Notes: a model not told the origin generated them from the letters alone. Positions 44,416-52,987 are shown, counted from the first letter of the stretch. The stretch is 64,000 nucleotides of DNA from JAJEAO01 sp963667635 (GCA_965232015.1 OZ246946.1:868001-932000), one strand, 5' to 3'. Program-made: numbers and translations.

Positions 44416-44437
44416 GGACCGGACCGAAATCCGGTCC
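44416..44437 (-). terminator. Stem-loop after the GWxTD gene
   Basis: Perfect 8-bp arms (GGACCGGA/TCCGGTCC) with a six-base loop, 15 bases after the GWxTD stop codon. No run of U follows, so it may be a repeat relic or a weak terminator. Confidence 0.4.
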
Positions 44438-44451
44438 TCTGGATCTTGCGC

Positions 44452-46587
44452 CTACCGGGGAGGACCTGGCTGCGGGTTCGCCCGAAGCTCGGCCAGGAGC
44501 GACCGGATCTCGGGCTGCTCCGGTTCGATGTCGAGGGATCGCTCGAAGTACGAGACGGCTCGGGTGCGCTCGCCGGCGGCGGCGAGCGACCAGCCGAGCG
44601 CGTTCAGGATCGAGGGGTCGGGCGCCTGGACGACCAGCGAGCGTTCGTAGAGCTCGGCGGCGCGCGCCGGGTTTCCGGACTCACGGTGCGCGTCCCCGAG
44701 GAGGCGCAGCACCCGGGGATCCTCCGGCGCCTGCGCCAGCGCCGGCTCGAGGAGACGCACCGCCTCGCGAGGGTCTCCTTCCTCGAGAGCGAACCGACCG
44801 AGCGCGAGACGGACTCGCCCGAGATTCGGGTTCTGTTCGAGCGCACGTCGGAACGCCTGCCGCGAGCGCTCGTAGTCGCCCGCCCGCAGCCACTGGTCGG
44901 CGAGCGTCGAGTTCAGCGCTCCCGGGGACTCGAGGCCGAACGAGTCGTTCAGCCCCCACGGCGCCGCGACCCCCCGCCGCGCGGTCAGATCCAGCGTCGT
45001 GGCGCGCTCTTCCTCGCCGGAGTGGAGCGCGAGCAGGTAGCGCCCGGTCTCCCATCCGACCGTCGAAGGGGACCACCACGCAACGCCATCCGATACCTCG
45101 ACCTCCTCCTGCGCGATGGGGTCCGCCGGCTCGGCGGGTTCAGCCGCAGCGTTCCACGGCGTGACCCGGAACGTGACGCGGTCGTGACCGGACGCGGCGG
45201 CGACCGCCTGCAGTCTGCCGCCTCCGGCGACGACCGACCGGGCGTTGGGAACGAACCGGTCCGCCCCGACGGACCACGCCCGGTAGTCCGCCTCGTCCCC
45301 TTCGGACGGGAGCGGCGGACCGTGGAGCAGCAGCGGTCGGGACAGCAGCTCGTCGCCCTCCGGCACCCGGATCTCGTCCTCGAACAGCGTGTACTCGGTT
45401 CGGGCGGCGTTCTTCAGAATGACCCGCAGCCGGTAGTCGCCCGCGATCAGCGGAAAGGCCCCGCGGTAGGTGAACGGACGCGCCCCGACATCCTGGAGCT
45501 GACTCCCGGTGAGGCGCAGGAACGGCTCGACCGCGAAGTCGTGGATCACCTCCTCGTCGGCGTTCACGACTTCCCCGGTGATCTCGAAGCGGGTGAAGTA
45601 CTCGTTGCCGCCCTCTTCACGGGCCACCGTGAAGTGCTGCGGCTCGATCTCGATGGCGTAGTGGACGAAACGGGCCCCCGGAGTCGGCCCCGGGAGCACT
45701 CGGGCGATGCCGCTGCTCGGCACGAAGTTGAACAGGTAGTCGCTCTCGACGAGGCCGCGGGCGACCTCGGCGCCGGACACCCAGCTCGTGTCGAGGAGGC
45801 GGTAGGGCGCCCGGTTGATGTCGGAGAGCAGGGTCTGGGTCTGGAGCTGCTCCATCTCCGGCTGCACGATGCTCGCGGTCACGCCGCGATCGGCTCGCAT
45901 GGTGATGGAGGCGTGGGCGAGGTCGGGATGGACTTCCTGGAGGAGTGTGTAGGCCTCCATGCGGGAGTCGTCCATGGGGAACGATTGCGCCGGAAGCAGC
46001 TCTTCCGGCTGGTGGATCAGGTGGTTGAACTGGATGTAGGACCCGGCGTTGTACTGCCGGAAGAACAGCACGTAGATCGGCGGCAGCAGTTTGTCTTCCT
46101 GGGCCAGATAGAACCAAAGCTCCGTCGGATAGAGGCCGGGCACCGACGAGAAGGTCGTTCGCTCGTCGGGCTCGCCGAGCTGGATGTAGATCCGCCCGCG
46201 GTCGGTCATCCATCCGGGGATCGCGGTTTCGCCGGCGAGCCGGGTGTTGGCGTACTCGATCCGCTCGTGGTGCTCGATGCGGAACTCGTTCTCCGGGGTC
46301 AGGGGTTCCGGGTCCCGGCGGCTCCAGAACGCGGCGATGAAGGCCTCGCGTTCCCCGTCGGACTGGAGTCGCTCGAAGGCGTCCTGCTCCCGGTCGCTGA
46401 TGATGTAAACGACCTCCTCCTCCAGCCAGCGCCGGTGGTCGTCGGAGAGGGGCAGACCGTCCTGCGCGACAGTCGGGAGTGGCTCACCGAAGAGCGACAG
46501 ACTGAGGAGCGCGGAGAGGAGACAAGCCGAGCGGCGCGGCCGGCGAGACGCGCCGCCGGGACGGCGGACGGAGGGACGGCGGGGCAT
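44452..46587 (-). CDS. GWxTD domain protein with C-terminal TPR repeats
   Basis: 711 residues. Signal peptide (about 18-41, ending PTVAQ). The GWxTD motif is GWMTD at 125-129, followed by RGRIYIQLGEPDE. A long beta-rich middle region follows. The C-terminal 150 residues form tetratricopeptide repeats (for example SRQAFRRALEQNPNLGRVRL and AELYERSLVVQAPDPSILNA). GWxTD proteins are typical of Acidobacteriota and related phyla, exported, and without an assigned function. The ATG at 46587 follows paralog 4 of the ATPase family by 64 bases. Confidence 0.9.
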   Translation of the reverse strand: MPRRPSVRRPGGASRRPRRSACLLSALLSLSLFGEPLPTVAQDGLPLSDDHRRWLEEEVVYIISDREQDAFERLQSDGEREAFIAAFWSRRDPEPLTPENEFRIEHHERIEYANTRLAGETAIPGWMTDRGRIYIQLGEPDERTTFSSVPGLYPTELWFYLAQEDKLLPPIYVLFFRQYNAGSYIQFNHLIHQPEELLPAQSFPMDDSRMEAYTLLQEVHPDLAHASITMRADRGVTASIVQPEMEQLQTQTLLSDINRAPYRLLDTSWVSGAEVARGLVESDYLFNFVPSSGIARVLPGPTPGARFVHYAIEIEPQHFTVAREEGGNEYFTRFEITGEVVNADEEVIHDFAVEPFLRLTGSQLQDVGARPFTYRGAFPLIAGDYRLRVILKNAARTEYTLFEDEIRVPEGDELLSRPLLLHGPPLPSEGDEADYRAWSVGADRFVPNARSVVAGGGRLQAVAAASGHDRVTFRVTPWNAAAEPAEPADPIAQEEVEVSDGVAWWSPSTVGWETGRYLLALHSGEEERATTLDLTARRGVAAPWGLNDSFGLESPGALNSTLADQWLRAGDYERSRQAFRRALEQNPNLGRVRLALGRFALEEGDPREAVRLLEPALAQAPEDPRVLRLLGDAHRESGNPARAAELYERSLVVQAPDPSILNALGWSLAAAGERTRAVSYFERSLDIEPEQPEIRSLLAELRANPQPGPPR

Positions 46588-46651
46588 GGGCGGCCCCCAT
46601 TCTGCCCTGAAACCGGATCTCGCGCCGCGCAGCGGGCGGTGTCGGCCCGGA

Positions 46652-47758
46652 TCAGCCGGTGGCATGCTTCCTCAGGTAGTCCATCAGGCTCGGGATGCCG
46701 GGCTCCCAATCGAGCCGCCCGTCGTACCGCCAGATGAGGCCGAGGTCGCTCAGGGCCCGGACCGCGCTCGGCCTCGAGCCCCCGAGCCTCCCAGCCACGG
46801 CGGAGGCGAGTCGCGAGTCGCTCAGCCGCGAGTGGTTCCGGAATGCCTCCGCGACCGCTCGGGCGACCGGAAGCAGATCCCGCTCCATCAGTTCCTCGAC
46901 GCGTAGGCGATAGAAGTCCCGTCGCTCCCGGTTGAACTCGGGGAGCGCGGCTTCGACCGCTTCGATCGTCACATGCGACGGCCTGGTGCTGGCGGCGATT
47001 CCCCACCAGACCAGGCTTCCGAGCAACTGGACGAAATAGGGGTAGCCCTGGCTCTCACGGGCCATCCGGTCGAGCGCCCCGCTGTCCGGCGCGACGCCGT
47101 GGTCGGCGAAGGGGCGGCGCAGGGCCTCGCGGGCGGCGTCGGGCGCCAGCCGCCCGATCCGCATCCGCAGCGCGCGGCTCCAGAACGAAGCTCCCATCGC
47201 GTTCAGGCGTCCTTCGAGGTCGGGGGTCCCGGCGAGGACGAGGAGAACCGGAAGCTCGGCGCTCACCTGCTGGCAGGCGTTCAGCAGGGAGCGTCCGACA
47301 GCGAGGTCCAGGGTGTGCGCTTCGTCCACGAGGAGGACCAGTGGCGCACGGCGAGCGTGAGCGGCCAGCACGTTTCGGGGAGGGGGACGATGCCCGGGGG
47401 CGAGCTTCCCGGTAAACCCGCCGAGTCCGATCCCTCCCGAAGCCAGGCGGCGCCACCAGGAGGGCTGCGGGAGCAGCAGCTCGGTGAGCCGTGCGTCGTC
47501 GGAGATGTCCGTGGGCTGCAGCCTTCGCGTGCCGACGGCGGCCCCCCGTCGGGCTCGTTGGCGCAGCCACTCGAGCAGAACCGTCTTGCCGTTGCCGCGG
47601 GGACCGTAGAGTACGAGGGCCGTCCCCGGCGCCTCCCTAGCCGCCAGAGACTCCAGGTGACGCCCCAGGATCTCCTGTTCCTTCTCCCGCCCCGCGAGAT
47701 AGGGGGGCTGCCCGCCGAAGCCGGGGCGGAAGGGGCCGAGAGGGCTGCTCGCCGTCAT
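46652..47758 (-). CDS. AAA+ ATPase, paralog 4 of 4
   Basis: 368 residues. FRPGFGGQPPYLAGREKE, Walker A GPRGNGKT, Walker B LVLLVDEAH, LAGTP sensor, QGYPYFVQLLGSLVWWG, and WEPGIPSLMDYLRKHA at the end. It is the most divergent of the four paralogs and stands 6 kb from the others, downstream of cinA and the PaREP1/HEPN-like array on the same strand. A TAGAAT hexamer (47773-47768) nine bases before the ATG suggests its own promoter. Confidence 0.85.
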   Translation of the reverse strand: MTASSPLGPFRPGFGGQPPYLAGREKEQEILGRHLESLAAREAPGTALVLYGPRGNGKTVLLEWLRQRARRGAAVGTRRLQPTDISDDARLTELLLPQPSWWRRLASGGIGLGGFTGKLAPGHRPPPRNVLAAHARRAPLVLLVDEAHTLDLAVGRSLLNACQQVSAELPVLLVLAGTPDLEGRLNAMGASFWSRALRMRIGRLAPDAAREALRRPFADHGVAPDSGALDRMARESQGYPYFVQLLGSLVWWGIAASTRPSHVTIEAVEAALPEFNRERRDFYRLRVEELMERDLLPVARAVAEAFRNHSRLSDSRLASAVAGRLGGSRPSAVRALSDLGLIWRYDGRLDWEPGIPSLMDYLRKHATG

Positions 47759-47825
47759 CAGGGGCCGATTCTAGATTCCGACCCATCGCGGCGGGAACGA
47801 CTCTCGCGGCGAACCCCCGGGCGGG

Positions 47826-48548
47826 TCAGTCCGGGAGCCTGGACCGAAAGGCGGCGGCAGCCCGGCGGACGGCGTCTCCGTCGTCCCCGTCGAAGGTGAT
47901 CCGGGTCCCTTCCGGGCCGGGGTAGGAGCCGATCTGGACCTCCGGATGGGCGGCGACGATCTGGTCGAGCAGCGGGACCAGGGGCTCCTCGGGGCCGGTG
48001 ACGAACTCGGAGTCGGCGAAGAACGCCGGCCCGTTCGGAAGGCAGTCCTCGAGAACGGCCATCTTGTGCTCGAAGGCGCGGGGCAGTCCGGGCAGGATCC
48101 ACACGTTCCGCATGACGACGACCGGCCACGGGCCGGCGCCGCCGAACCCGCCGCCCCGTAGCTCGGCCCCCTCGGGAACCCGCGCGAGGCCGCGGCGAGA
48201 GGAGCCGAGCCCGCGCCCCTGCAGCGCAGTGAGGAATCGGGGATGGTGGATCACCTTGACCCCGAAGGCGCGGGCGACGCCTTCCATGGTCACGTCGTCG
48301 TGAGTCGCTCCCACGCCGCCCGAAGTGAAGAGAGAGTCATGGGAGGCGGACAGCGCGGCGGCTTCGGCGGCGATCGTGGCTACGTCGTCGGGAATCGTCA
48401 CCACGCGGCGGAGATCCAGACCCTTCGTGCGGAGCAGGCGGGCGAGGCGGCGGGTGTTCGTATCGGCGATCTTGCCCGACAGGATCTCGTTCCCGATCAC
48501 GAGGAAGGCGGCCGTCAGGCGGGGTCCCTGGGGGGACGAGCCGGTCAA
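47826..48548 (-). CDS. CinA-like competence/damage-inducible protein (MoCF-binding fold)
   Basis: 240 residues. AAFLVIGNEILSGKIADTNT, LFTSGGVGATHDDVT and VWILPGLPRAFEHKM are the CinA N-terminal (COG1058) motifs. The C-terminal nicotinamide-nucleotide amidase domain of full CinA is absent. Members hydrolyse ADP-ribose or similar nucleotides, or are uncharacterised. The likely TTG start overlaps the stop of the adjacent HEPN-like gene (TTGA), so expression is linked. Confidence 0.85.
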   Translation of the reverse strand: MTGSSPQGPRLTAAFLVIGNEILSGKIADTNTRRLARLLRTKGLDLRRVVTIPDDVATIAAEAAALSASHDSLFTSGGVGATHDDVTMEGVARAFGVKVIHHPRFLTALQGRGLGSSRRGLARVPEGAELRGGGFGGAGPWPVVVMRNVWILPGLPRAFEHKMAVLEDCLPNGPAFFADSEFVTGPEEPLVPLLDQIVAAHPEVQIGSYPGPEGTRITFDGDDGDAVRRAAAAFRSRLPD

Positions 48549-49027
48549 TGGCGAACCTCCGACAGTTGCGCGATCTGATCGGCGGCCTCCAGCACGTTGG
48601 CTGCGGCCCGGGGGACGGCTCCCGACGGCAGGTCGTTCTCGTAGAAGTGCTGGTGGAGGCTCCGGGCCGTGTAAACGAGGCTCTCCAGCCGCTGCCCCGT
48701 TCCGGGGTCTGTCGATCGAACCAGGTTGGCGAGGGCCATCGCGACCCCGAGTACGTCAACATGGGTGGTGATGACGACGCCGTGCGCGGCGGCGGCGGCC
48801 TTGATCGCCTGGGCGAACGCGCCCCACGACTTCTCGGCGGCCTGCCGGTGGTCGCCGCTCGCCACGCAGTTCGACGCGACCCGGCGGTAGTGCGCCAGGT
48901 TGTCGAGGTACGTCGCCTGGTGACGCTCGGCGTCCCGGGGGGAGGGCGGATCGCTCTGCATCGCGATCCGGGCGCCGCGCCGGATCGCCGCATCGAGCTG
49001 CGGAAATTCGAGGGTCGGGATCGTCAT
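48545..49027 (-). CDS. PaREP1/HEPN-like protein, array copy 1
   Basis: 160 residues, all-helical. The core NLAHYRRVASNCVASGDHRQ, then AAEKSWGAFAQAIKA, matches the PaREP1-type signature (A......GD..QA.EK.WGA..QA.K). ARSLHQHFYENDL matches its C-terminal LH.NFYE...L segment and contains Arg-x4-His, as in HEPN ribonucleases. No signal peptide. ATG overlaps copy 2's stop; GGGAGG lies upstream. Assignment rests on recognised motifs, with activity unknown. Confidence 0.75.
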   Translation of the reverse strand: MTIPTLEFPQLDAAIRRGARIAMQSDPPSPRDAERHQATYLDNLAHYRRVASNCVASGDHRQAAEKSWGAFAQAIKAAAAAHGVVITTHVDVLGVAMALANLVRSTDPGTGQRLESLVYTARSLHQHFYENDLPSGAVPRAAANVLEAADQIAQLSEVRH

Positions 49028-49560
49028 GCCTTGCCTCCCTGATCGGACAGGCCGTTGGCGGCGGCTTCGGCACCCGACTGCCCGTTCGTCAGCACCGAGC
49101 CCTCGAGCAGATCCACGGCCCGCATGACTTTCCGGACAAGCACCGGGATCTCATCGGCCGCGAGGTCATTCTCGTAGAAGTGCTGATGGAGGCTCCGGGC
49201 GGTCATGCAGCCGTTGAGAAGCGAGGCTCCGGCGGTCCGGTCGCCCTCGCGAACCAGCGCTGCGAGCTTCAGTGCAACCCCCAGCACATCCGTGTGAGAC
49301 GTCACGAGAACGCCCCGCGCGGCGCTGACCGCCTTGATCGCCTGGGCGAACGCGCCCCAAGACTTCTCGGCCGCCTGCCGGTGGTCGCCGCTCGCGACGC
49401 AGTCGGACGCGACCAGGCGGTAGTGCGCCAGATTGTCGAGGTAAGTTGCCTGGTGTCGCTCGGCGTCCAGGGCCGACGGCGGATCGCTCTGCATCGCGAT
49501 GCGGGCGCCGCGCCGGATCGCGGCATCGAGTTGAGGGAGCTCGAGGGTGGGGATCGTCAT
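49024..49560 (-). CDS. PaREP1/HEPN-like protein, array copy 2
   Basis: 178 residues. The first 85 or so residues are nearly identical to copy 1 (MTIPTLELPQLDAAIRRGAR, SDPPSALDAERHQATYLDNL). The ribosome-binding region (GGGAGCCAAGGC before ATG) also matches copy 1, showing a recent tandem duplication of the whole unit. The C-terminal half diverges and carries an extra tail (SGAEAAANGLSDQGGKA). ARSLHQHFYEND is retained. Confidence 0.75.
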   Translation of the reverse strand: MTIPTLELPQLDAAIRRGARIAMQSDPPSALDAERHQATYLDNLAHYRLVASDCVASGDHRQAAEKSWGAFAQAIKAVSAARGVLVTSHTDVLGVALKLAALVREGDRTAGASLLNGCMTARSLHQHFYENDLAADEIPVLVRKVMRAVDLLEGSVLTNGQSGAEAAANGLSDQGGKA

Positions 49561-49767
49561 GCCTTGGCTCCCTGTTCGGGCAGGAAGAGAGGTCCGTCGC
49601 GTCGGAGGGCGGCGGATCCAGGTCGGTCGGTCAAGGTCGGACGAAGGCGCTCCCTTGGGGCGGCGCTTCCTCTGCGATCGTAGCCCGGCCCCCCGAGGCA
49701 TGGCGGTCTGTGGTTCGCGCCCGCGCCGGCGGGCAGCGCTCTTCCGGGTGCGCCGGCGGAGTCGGCG

Positions 49768-50250
49768 TCAGCGCTCGTGGCTGAAGGCGGTGTCGAGGAG
49801 GTCCACGGCGTCCATGACTTCGGCGACGAGGGACCGAACTAGATCGGGCGGCAAATCGCCCTCGTAGAAGTGCTGATGGAGCGAGCGGGCGGCGGTCAAG
49901 CCGTGGCGAAGCCGCGCTGCGCGGGCCGGATCCGACGGTCCCACCATCTCCGTCAACGCGTGAGCGACCCGAATCACGGCTTCGTGGGTTCGCAGCCGGT
50001 ACCGGTGGGCGGCGCCTGCTTCCTTGACCGCCTGTGCGAACACGCCCCAACTCTTCTCGGCAGCTTGCAGATGATCTCCGCGCTCCAGGCACTCGGCAGC
50101 GACCGCGCGGTAGTGGGCGCCGTTCTCACGGTAGCGGTCCCTGAGGGACGAAGCGTCCGCCTGCCGAAGGGCATGGCCCGCCACCGTGTTCCCGGCGGCG
50201 CGCCGGATCTTCTCCGCGACCTGCCCCGAGTCGAAATCGACGATCGTCAT
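49768..50250 (-). CDS. PaREP1/HEPN-like protein, array copy 3
   Basis: 160 residues. YRENGAHYRAVAAECLERGD, HLQAAEKSWGVFAQAVKEAG and TAARSLHQHFYEGDLPPDLV conserve the family core and the Arg-x4-His motif. The N-terminus (MTIVDFDSGQVAEKIRRAAG) is closer to copy 4 than to copies 1-2. The 207-bp spacer to copy 2 holds no gene and no clear promoter. Confidence 0.75.
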   Translation of the reverse strand: MTIVDFDSGQVAEKIRRAAGNTVAGHALRQADASSLRDRYRENGAHYRAVAAECLERGDHLQAAEKSWGVFAQAVKEAGAAHRYRLRTHEAVIRVAHALTEMVGPSDPARAARLRHGLTAARSLHQHFYEGDLPPDLVRSLVAEVMDAVDLLDTAFSHER

Positions 50251-50436
50251 TTCCCGCTTCCCCGATGAACGCGGGGCCCGCCGCCTCGCGCAGGGACGGG
50301 CCCGATGGAATCGGTCCAGGTCGACCGACCGCCCGAGATGTCGAATCTGGCCGGCGGCGCAGCCGCGCCGGCCTCGTCGACACCGAGCTCCACGGTCATT
50401 TTTGCGATTCTAGCCCGATGGCTCGGATCCTTCGCG

Positions 50437-50925
50437 TCAGGCGGCTTGTCGCCAGAAACGGGTCTCGATCACGTCCAGGGCTGCGTCCACATCGGCGGAA
50501 AGTGACCTGATCAGGTCCCGGTCAAGGTGGCGCTCACAGAGGTGTTGATGCATCAGGCCCGCTGCGGCCAGCCCGAGCTTGATCCGGTCGGCGGCCGCGG
50601 GATCCTCGTCCCGGAGGATCTCGGCCAGGGCGTGCGCCACCCGGATGACCGCGAAGCGGGCGTCGAGCCGGCGCCCCCGGACGGCGCTCGCGGCCTTGAT
50701 CGCCTGCGCGAACGCGCCCCAGGTCTTCTCCGCCGCCTGGAGGTCATCGTTGCGGGCGAGGCACTCCTGCGCTCCCGCCCGGAAGTGCGCTTCGCTTTCC
50801 CGGTAACGGTCGAACAGCTCACCAGCGTCGTCGGCGGACAGCGCGGCGCTCCCCCGCTTGCCTCCGGCGGCGCGACGAATGCGCTCCGACACGCGCTCCG
50901 GGTCGAATTCGAACCTGTTCTTCAT
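50437..50925 (-). CDS. PaREP1/HEPN-like protein, array copy 4, divergent motif
   Basis: 162 residues. YRESEAHFRAGAQECLARND, DLQAAEKTWGAFAQAIKAAS and LMHQHLCERHLDRDLI are aligned with the other copies. The Arg of the Arg-x4-His motif is replaced (AAGLMHQHL), and FYE becomes LCE, so this copy may be inactive. It is the promoter-proximal member of the array. The 186-bp spacer to copy 3 shows no gene. Confidence 0.72.
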   Translation of the reverse strand: MKNRFEFDPERVSERIRRAAGGKRGSAALSADDAGELFDRYRESEAHFRAGAQECLARNDDLQAAEKTWGAFAQAIKAASAVRGRRLDARFAVIRVAHALAEILRDEDPAAADRIKLGLAAAGLMHQHLCERHLDRDLIRSLSADVDAALDVIETRFWRQAA

Positions 50926-50952
50926 GGCGGCGCCGCGAGCGTAGCGCGGCCT

Positions 50953-50998
50953 TGCCGGACTGGAGTCCGGCGCTCCGGTCCGGCACGCCGGCGTTCCA
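50953..50998. repeat. Short-form dispersed repeat
   Basis: One core GGACTGGAGTCCGGCGCTCC followed by a partial second unit (TCCGGCACGCCGGCG). It fills the space between HEPN-like copy 4 and the methyltransferase stop. Confidence 0.75.
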
Positions 50999-51000
50999 TG

Positions 51001-51861
51001 TCAGGGTTCGCTGACCAGGTAGGCGATCCAGGTCTCGTCGGCCGTGCCCTCGGTGACTTCCTCGAAGACGCCGTTTCCTTCGCCGTTCTCGTCGGCGCCC
51101 TCCCACAGGATCGCAGTGCGCCGGAAGCCTGCCTCCTCGAGGATCTCGCGTAGCTCGGGGAGCGACCAGAAGCGCCACTGGTAGCGGAAGGCGTTTCGGA
51201 GGCGGCTGCCGTCCGGGAACTCGAAGTGGATCGCGCAGCGCATCCGGCCGCTGATGGGGTCGTAGGCGACCTGGTCCCAGAGGAACGTGAAACCGTCCTC
51301 CTCGCGCGCGTATTCCTTTTCCTCGTGGCAGTCCGAGCCGCCGTAGGCGTCGAGAAAGAAGAGGCCGTCCGGGCTGAGCGCTTTCCGGGCCCGCTGGAAG
51401 TAGGTGCGCATCCGATCCCGGGTCTCGAAGATCCAGTAGCTGAAATTCATCGCGGCGATCAGATCCACCCGCGGCCCATCGAACTCCAGCACGTTGGCCT
51501 GAACGAGCTGGATCCGCGCCCGCTCCCCGCGGCTCAGCGCGGCGAGGTTGCGTCGGCGTCCCCACTCGAGGGGCTCGGCGGCGATGTCCACGGCGACGAC
51601 CCGGCTCTCCGGGCGTCGCGCCGCGAATTCGCAGGCGAGCGCGGCGGACCCGCAAAAGTCCTCCCGGAACGAATCCGCCCGGCGGCCGCGTCGGCGGTGG
51701 AACTCGTCGTCGAGGAACCCGGCGTCGGCGGGGGCGTCCTGCACCGAGTCCTGGTAGAGCTGGTAGCGGTCCGCCCGGTCCGCGAGCGTGGGCCGAACGC
51801 GTCGGCGGCGGAGGCGCGGAACGGAGAGCCTCCGGCCCGGCGCCGGGCGCAGGGATCTCAG
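51001..51861 (-). CDS. Class I SAM-dependent methyltransferase
   Basis: About 286 residues. DRADRYQLYQDSVQDAPADA precedes the SAM domain: FREDFCGSAALACEFAA (motif I), VVAVDIAAEPL, VNVLEFDGPRVDLIAAMNFS-like acceptor region, and LSPDGLFFLDAYGG. Substrate unknown. No ATG, GTG or TTG lies in frame near the conserved start. A CTG at 51861 overlaps the apaG stop as CTGA, while an ATG at 51984 would overlap apaG by 127 bases with a poor-quality N-terminus. The start is therefore uncertain. Confidence 0.82.
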   Translation of the reverse strand: MRSLRPAPGRRLSVPRLRRRRVRPTLADRADRYQLYQDSVQDAPADAGFLDDEFHRRRGRRADSFREDFCGSAALACEFAARRPESRVVAVDIAAEPLEWGRRRNLAALSRGERARIQLVQANVLEFDGPRVDLIAAMNFSYWIFETRDRMRTYFQRARKALSPDGLFFLDAYGGSDCHEEKEYAREEDGFTFLWDQVAYDPISGRMRCAIHFEFPDGSRLRNAFRYQWRFWSLPELREILEEAGFRRTAILWEGADENGEGNGVFEEVTEGTADETWIAYLVSEP

Positions 51862-52265
51862 TGGAGGGTGACCGGTTGGCTCAGAGTGAACGGCGCGATC
51901 TCGACCTCGAACTTCTTCCCGCCGGGCACCTCCATGACGTAGCTGCCCCGCATCATCCCGAACGGAGAGCGAAGCGGACACCACGAGGTGTAACGGAAGG
52001 ATTCCCCGGGCACGAGGTAGGGACGGGCGCCCACCACGCCGGGGCCACGCACTTCCTCGACGTGCTCGTCGCCGTGCTCGATCACCCAGTGGCGGCTCAA
52101 CAGACGCACCATGTCCGGCGACTCGTTCGTGATGGCGACCTCGTACTGGAACAGCCAGGCGGGCTTGGGCTGGCGCTGCTCGTCAGCGAATCGGGCCTCG
52201 ACATCCACGCGGATCCCGCGGGTGGTTGCGGTCGAGGTGAAGGTCTCCTGCCGCACGTTTGGCAT
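51858..52265 (-). CDS. apaG: ApaG (DUF525) domain protein
   Basis: 135 residues from the ATG at 52265. ApaG immunoglobulin-like fold: ARFADEQRQPKPAWLFQYEV, AITNESPDMVRLLSRHWVI and a later VPGESFRYTSWCPL, SPFGMMRGSYVM, IAPFTLSQPV. Length matches typical ApaG. An ATG at 52331 would add a low-complexity extension and leave only about 20 bases to the divergent antitoxin. Physiological role is unclear in bacteria. Confidence 0.88.
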   Translation of the reverse strand: MPNVRQETFTSTATTRGIRVDVEARFADEQRQPKPAWLFQYEVAITNESPDMVRLLSRHWVIEHGDEHVEEVRGPGVVGARPYLVPGESFRYTSWCPLRSPFGMMRGSYVMEVPGGKKFEVEIAPFTLSQPVTLH

Positions 52266-52354
52266 CGTAACACGGGCGGGGGCCGCCCGACCCCGTCCGC
52301 GCGCGCCCTCGGGAACAAGAACTGTGGTCATGGAATCTGACCTAGAATGCGGTG

Positions 52355-52591
52355 ATGCGGACGATTCAGATCTCGCGCTTCAAGGCCACTTGCCCGGCGG
52401 AACTCGAACGAGTCGCGACGACGGGCGAGCCGCTGCTCGTGACCCGGTACGGGAAACCGGTAGCGCGGGTCGTTCCGGCATCCGGCCGGGAGCGCAAGTC
52501 CTGGTTGGGCGCCATGAAGGGAACCGGAGAGATTGTTGGCGACATCGTGTCGCCGGTGGCGGACCTCCGGGAGTGGGAAGTCCTTCGCTGA
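52355..52591 (+). CDS. Phd/YefM family antitoxin, second module
   Basis: 78 residues. MRTIQISRFKATCPAELERV and PLLVTRYGKPVARVVPA are the Phd fold, with a C-terminal tail GEIVGDIVSPVADLREWEVL. The GTG at 52352 is an alternative start. TAGAAT (52343-52348) only three to six bases upstream implies a leaderless message. It is directly followed by a PIN toxin. Confidence 0.9.
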   Translation: MRTIQISRFKATCPAELERVATTGEPLLVTRYGKPVARVVPASGRERKSWLGAMKGTGEIVGDIVSPVADLREWEVLR

Positions 52592-52987
52592 GTGGCCTTC
52601 CTGCTGGACACTCACGTCTGGCTATGGGGCCAGCTCGAGCCGGAACGACTCGCTCCTCGGGTTCGTTCGGCGCTGGAATCGCCCACGGATCCGGTGCACC
52701 TCTCGCCGGTCAGCGTTTGGGAAGCGATGCTGCTCGCCGAACGCGGCCGGATCCGGCTCGATCCCGACGCTGCAACGTGGGTTGCCCAGGCGGTCGAGAT
52801 CGCAGGTCATGTGGAGGCCCCGCTCACGTTCGACGTGGCCTCCGCGAGCCGAAGCCTCGATATCGCCACTGAGGATCCGGCCGATCGCTTCCTGGCCGCC
52901 ACCGCGCTCGTCCACGGTCTGTGCCTGGTCACATCCGATCGGGTCCTCTTGCGGTGCCCGGACATCGAGGTCCTCTCGAACCGCTGA
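52592..52987 (+). CDS. PIN-domain toxin, second module
   Basis: 131 residues. FLLDTHVWLW (first Asp), SPVSVWEAMLLAERGRI, DPADRFLAATALVHGLCLVT and SDRVLL form the PIN active-site set, of the type that pairs with Phd antitoxins. The GTG start is immediately after the antitoxin stop. Expected RNase toxin. Confidence 0.92.
   Translation: MAFLLDTHVWLWGQLEPERLAPRVRSALESPTDPVHLSPVSVWEAMLLAERGRIRLDPDAATWVAQAVEIAGHVEAPLTFDVASASRSLDIATEDPADRFLAATALVHGLCLVTSDRVLLRCPDIEVLSNR

Noticed and set aside
46652..47758. ATPase paralogs as TniB/IstB-type transposition helpers
   Set aside because: They have the Walker motifs but no adjacent transposase, and the N-terminal FRPG.G..PP.LAGR motif and winged-helix-like tail are unlike IstB.
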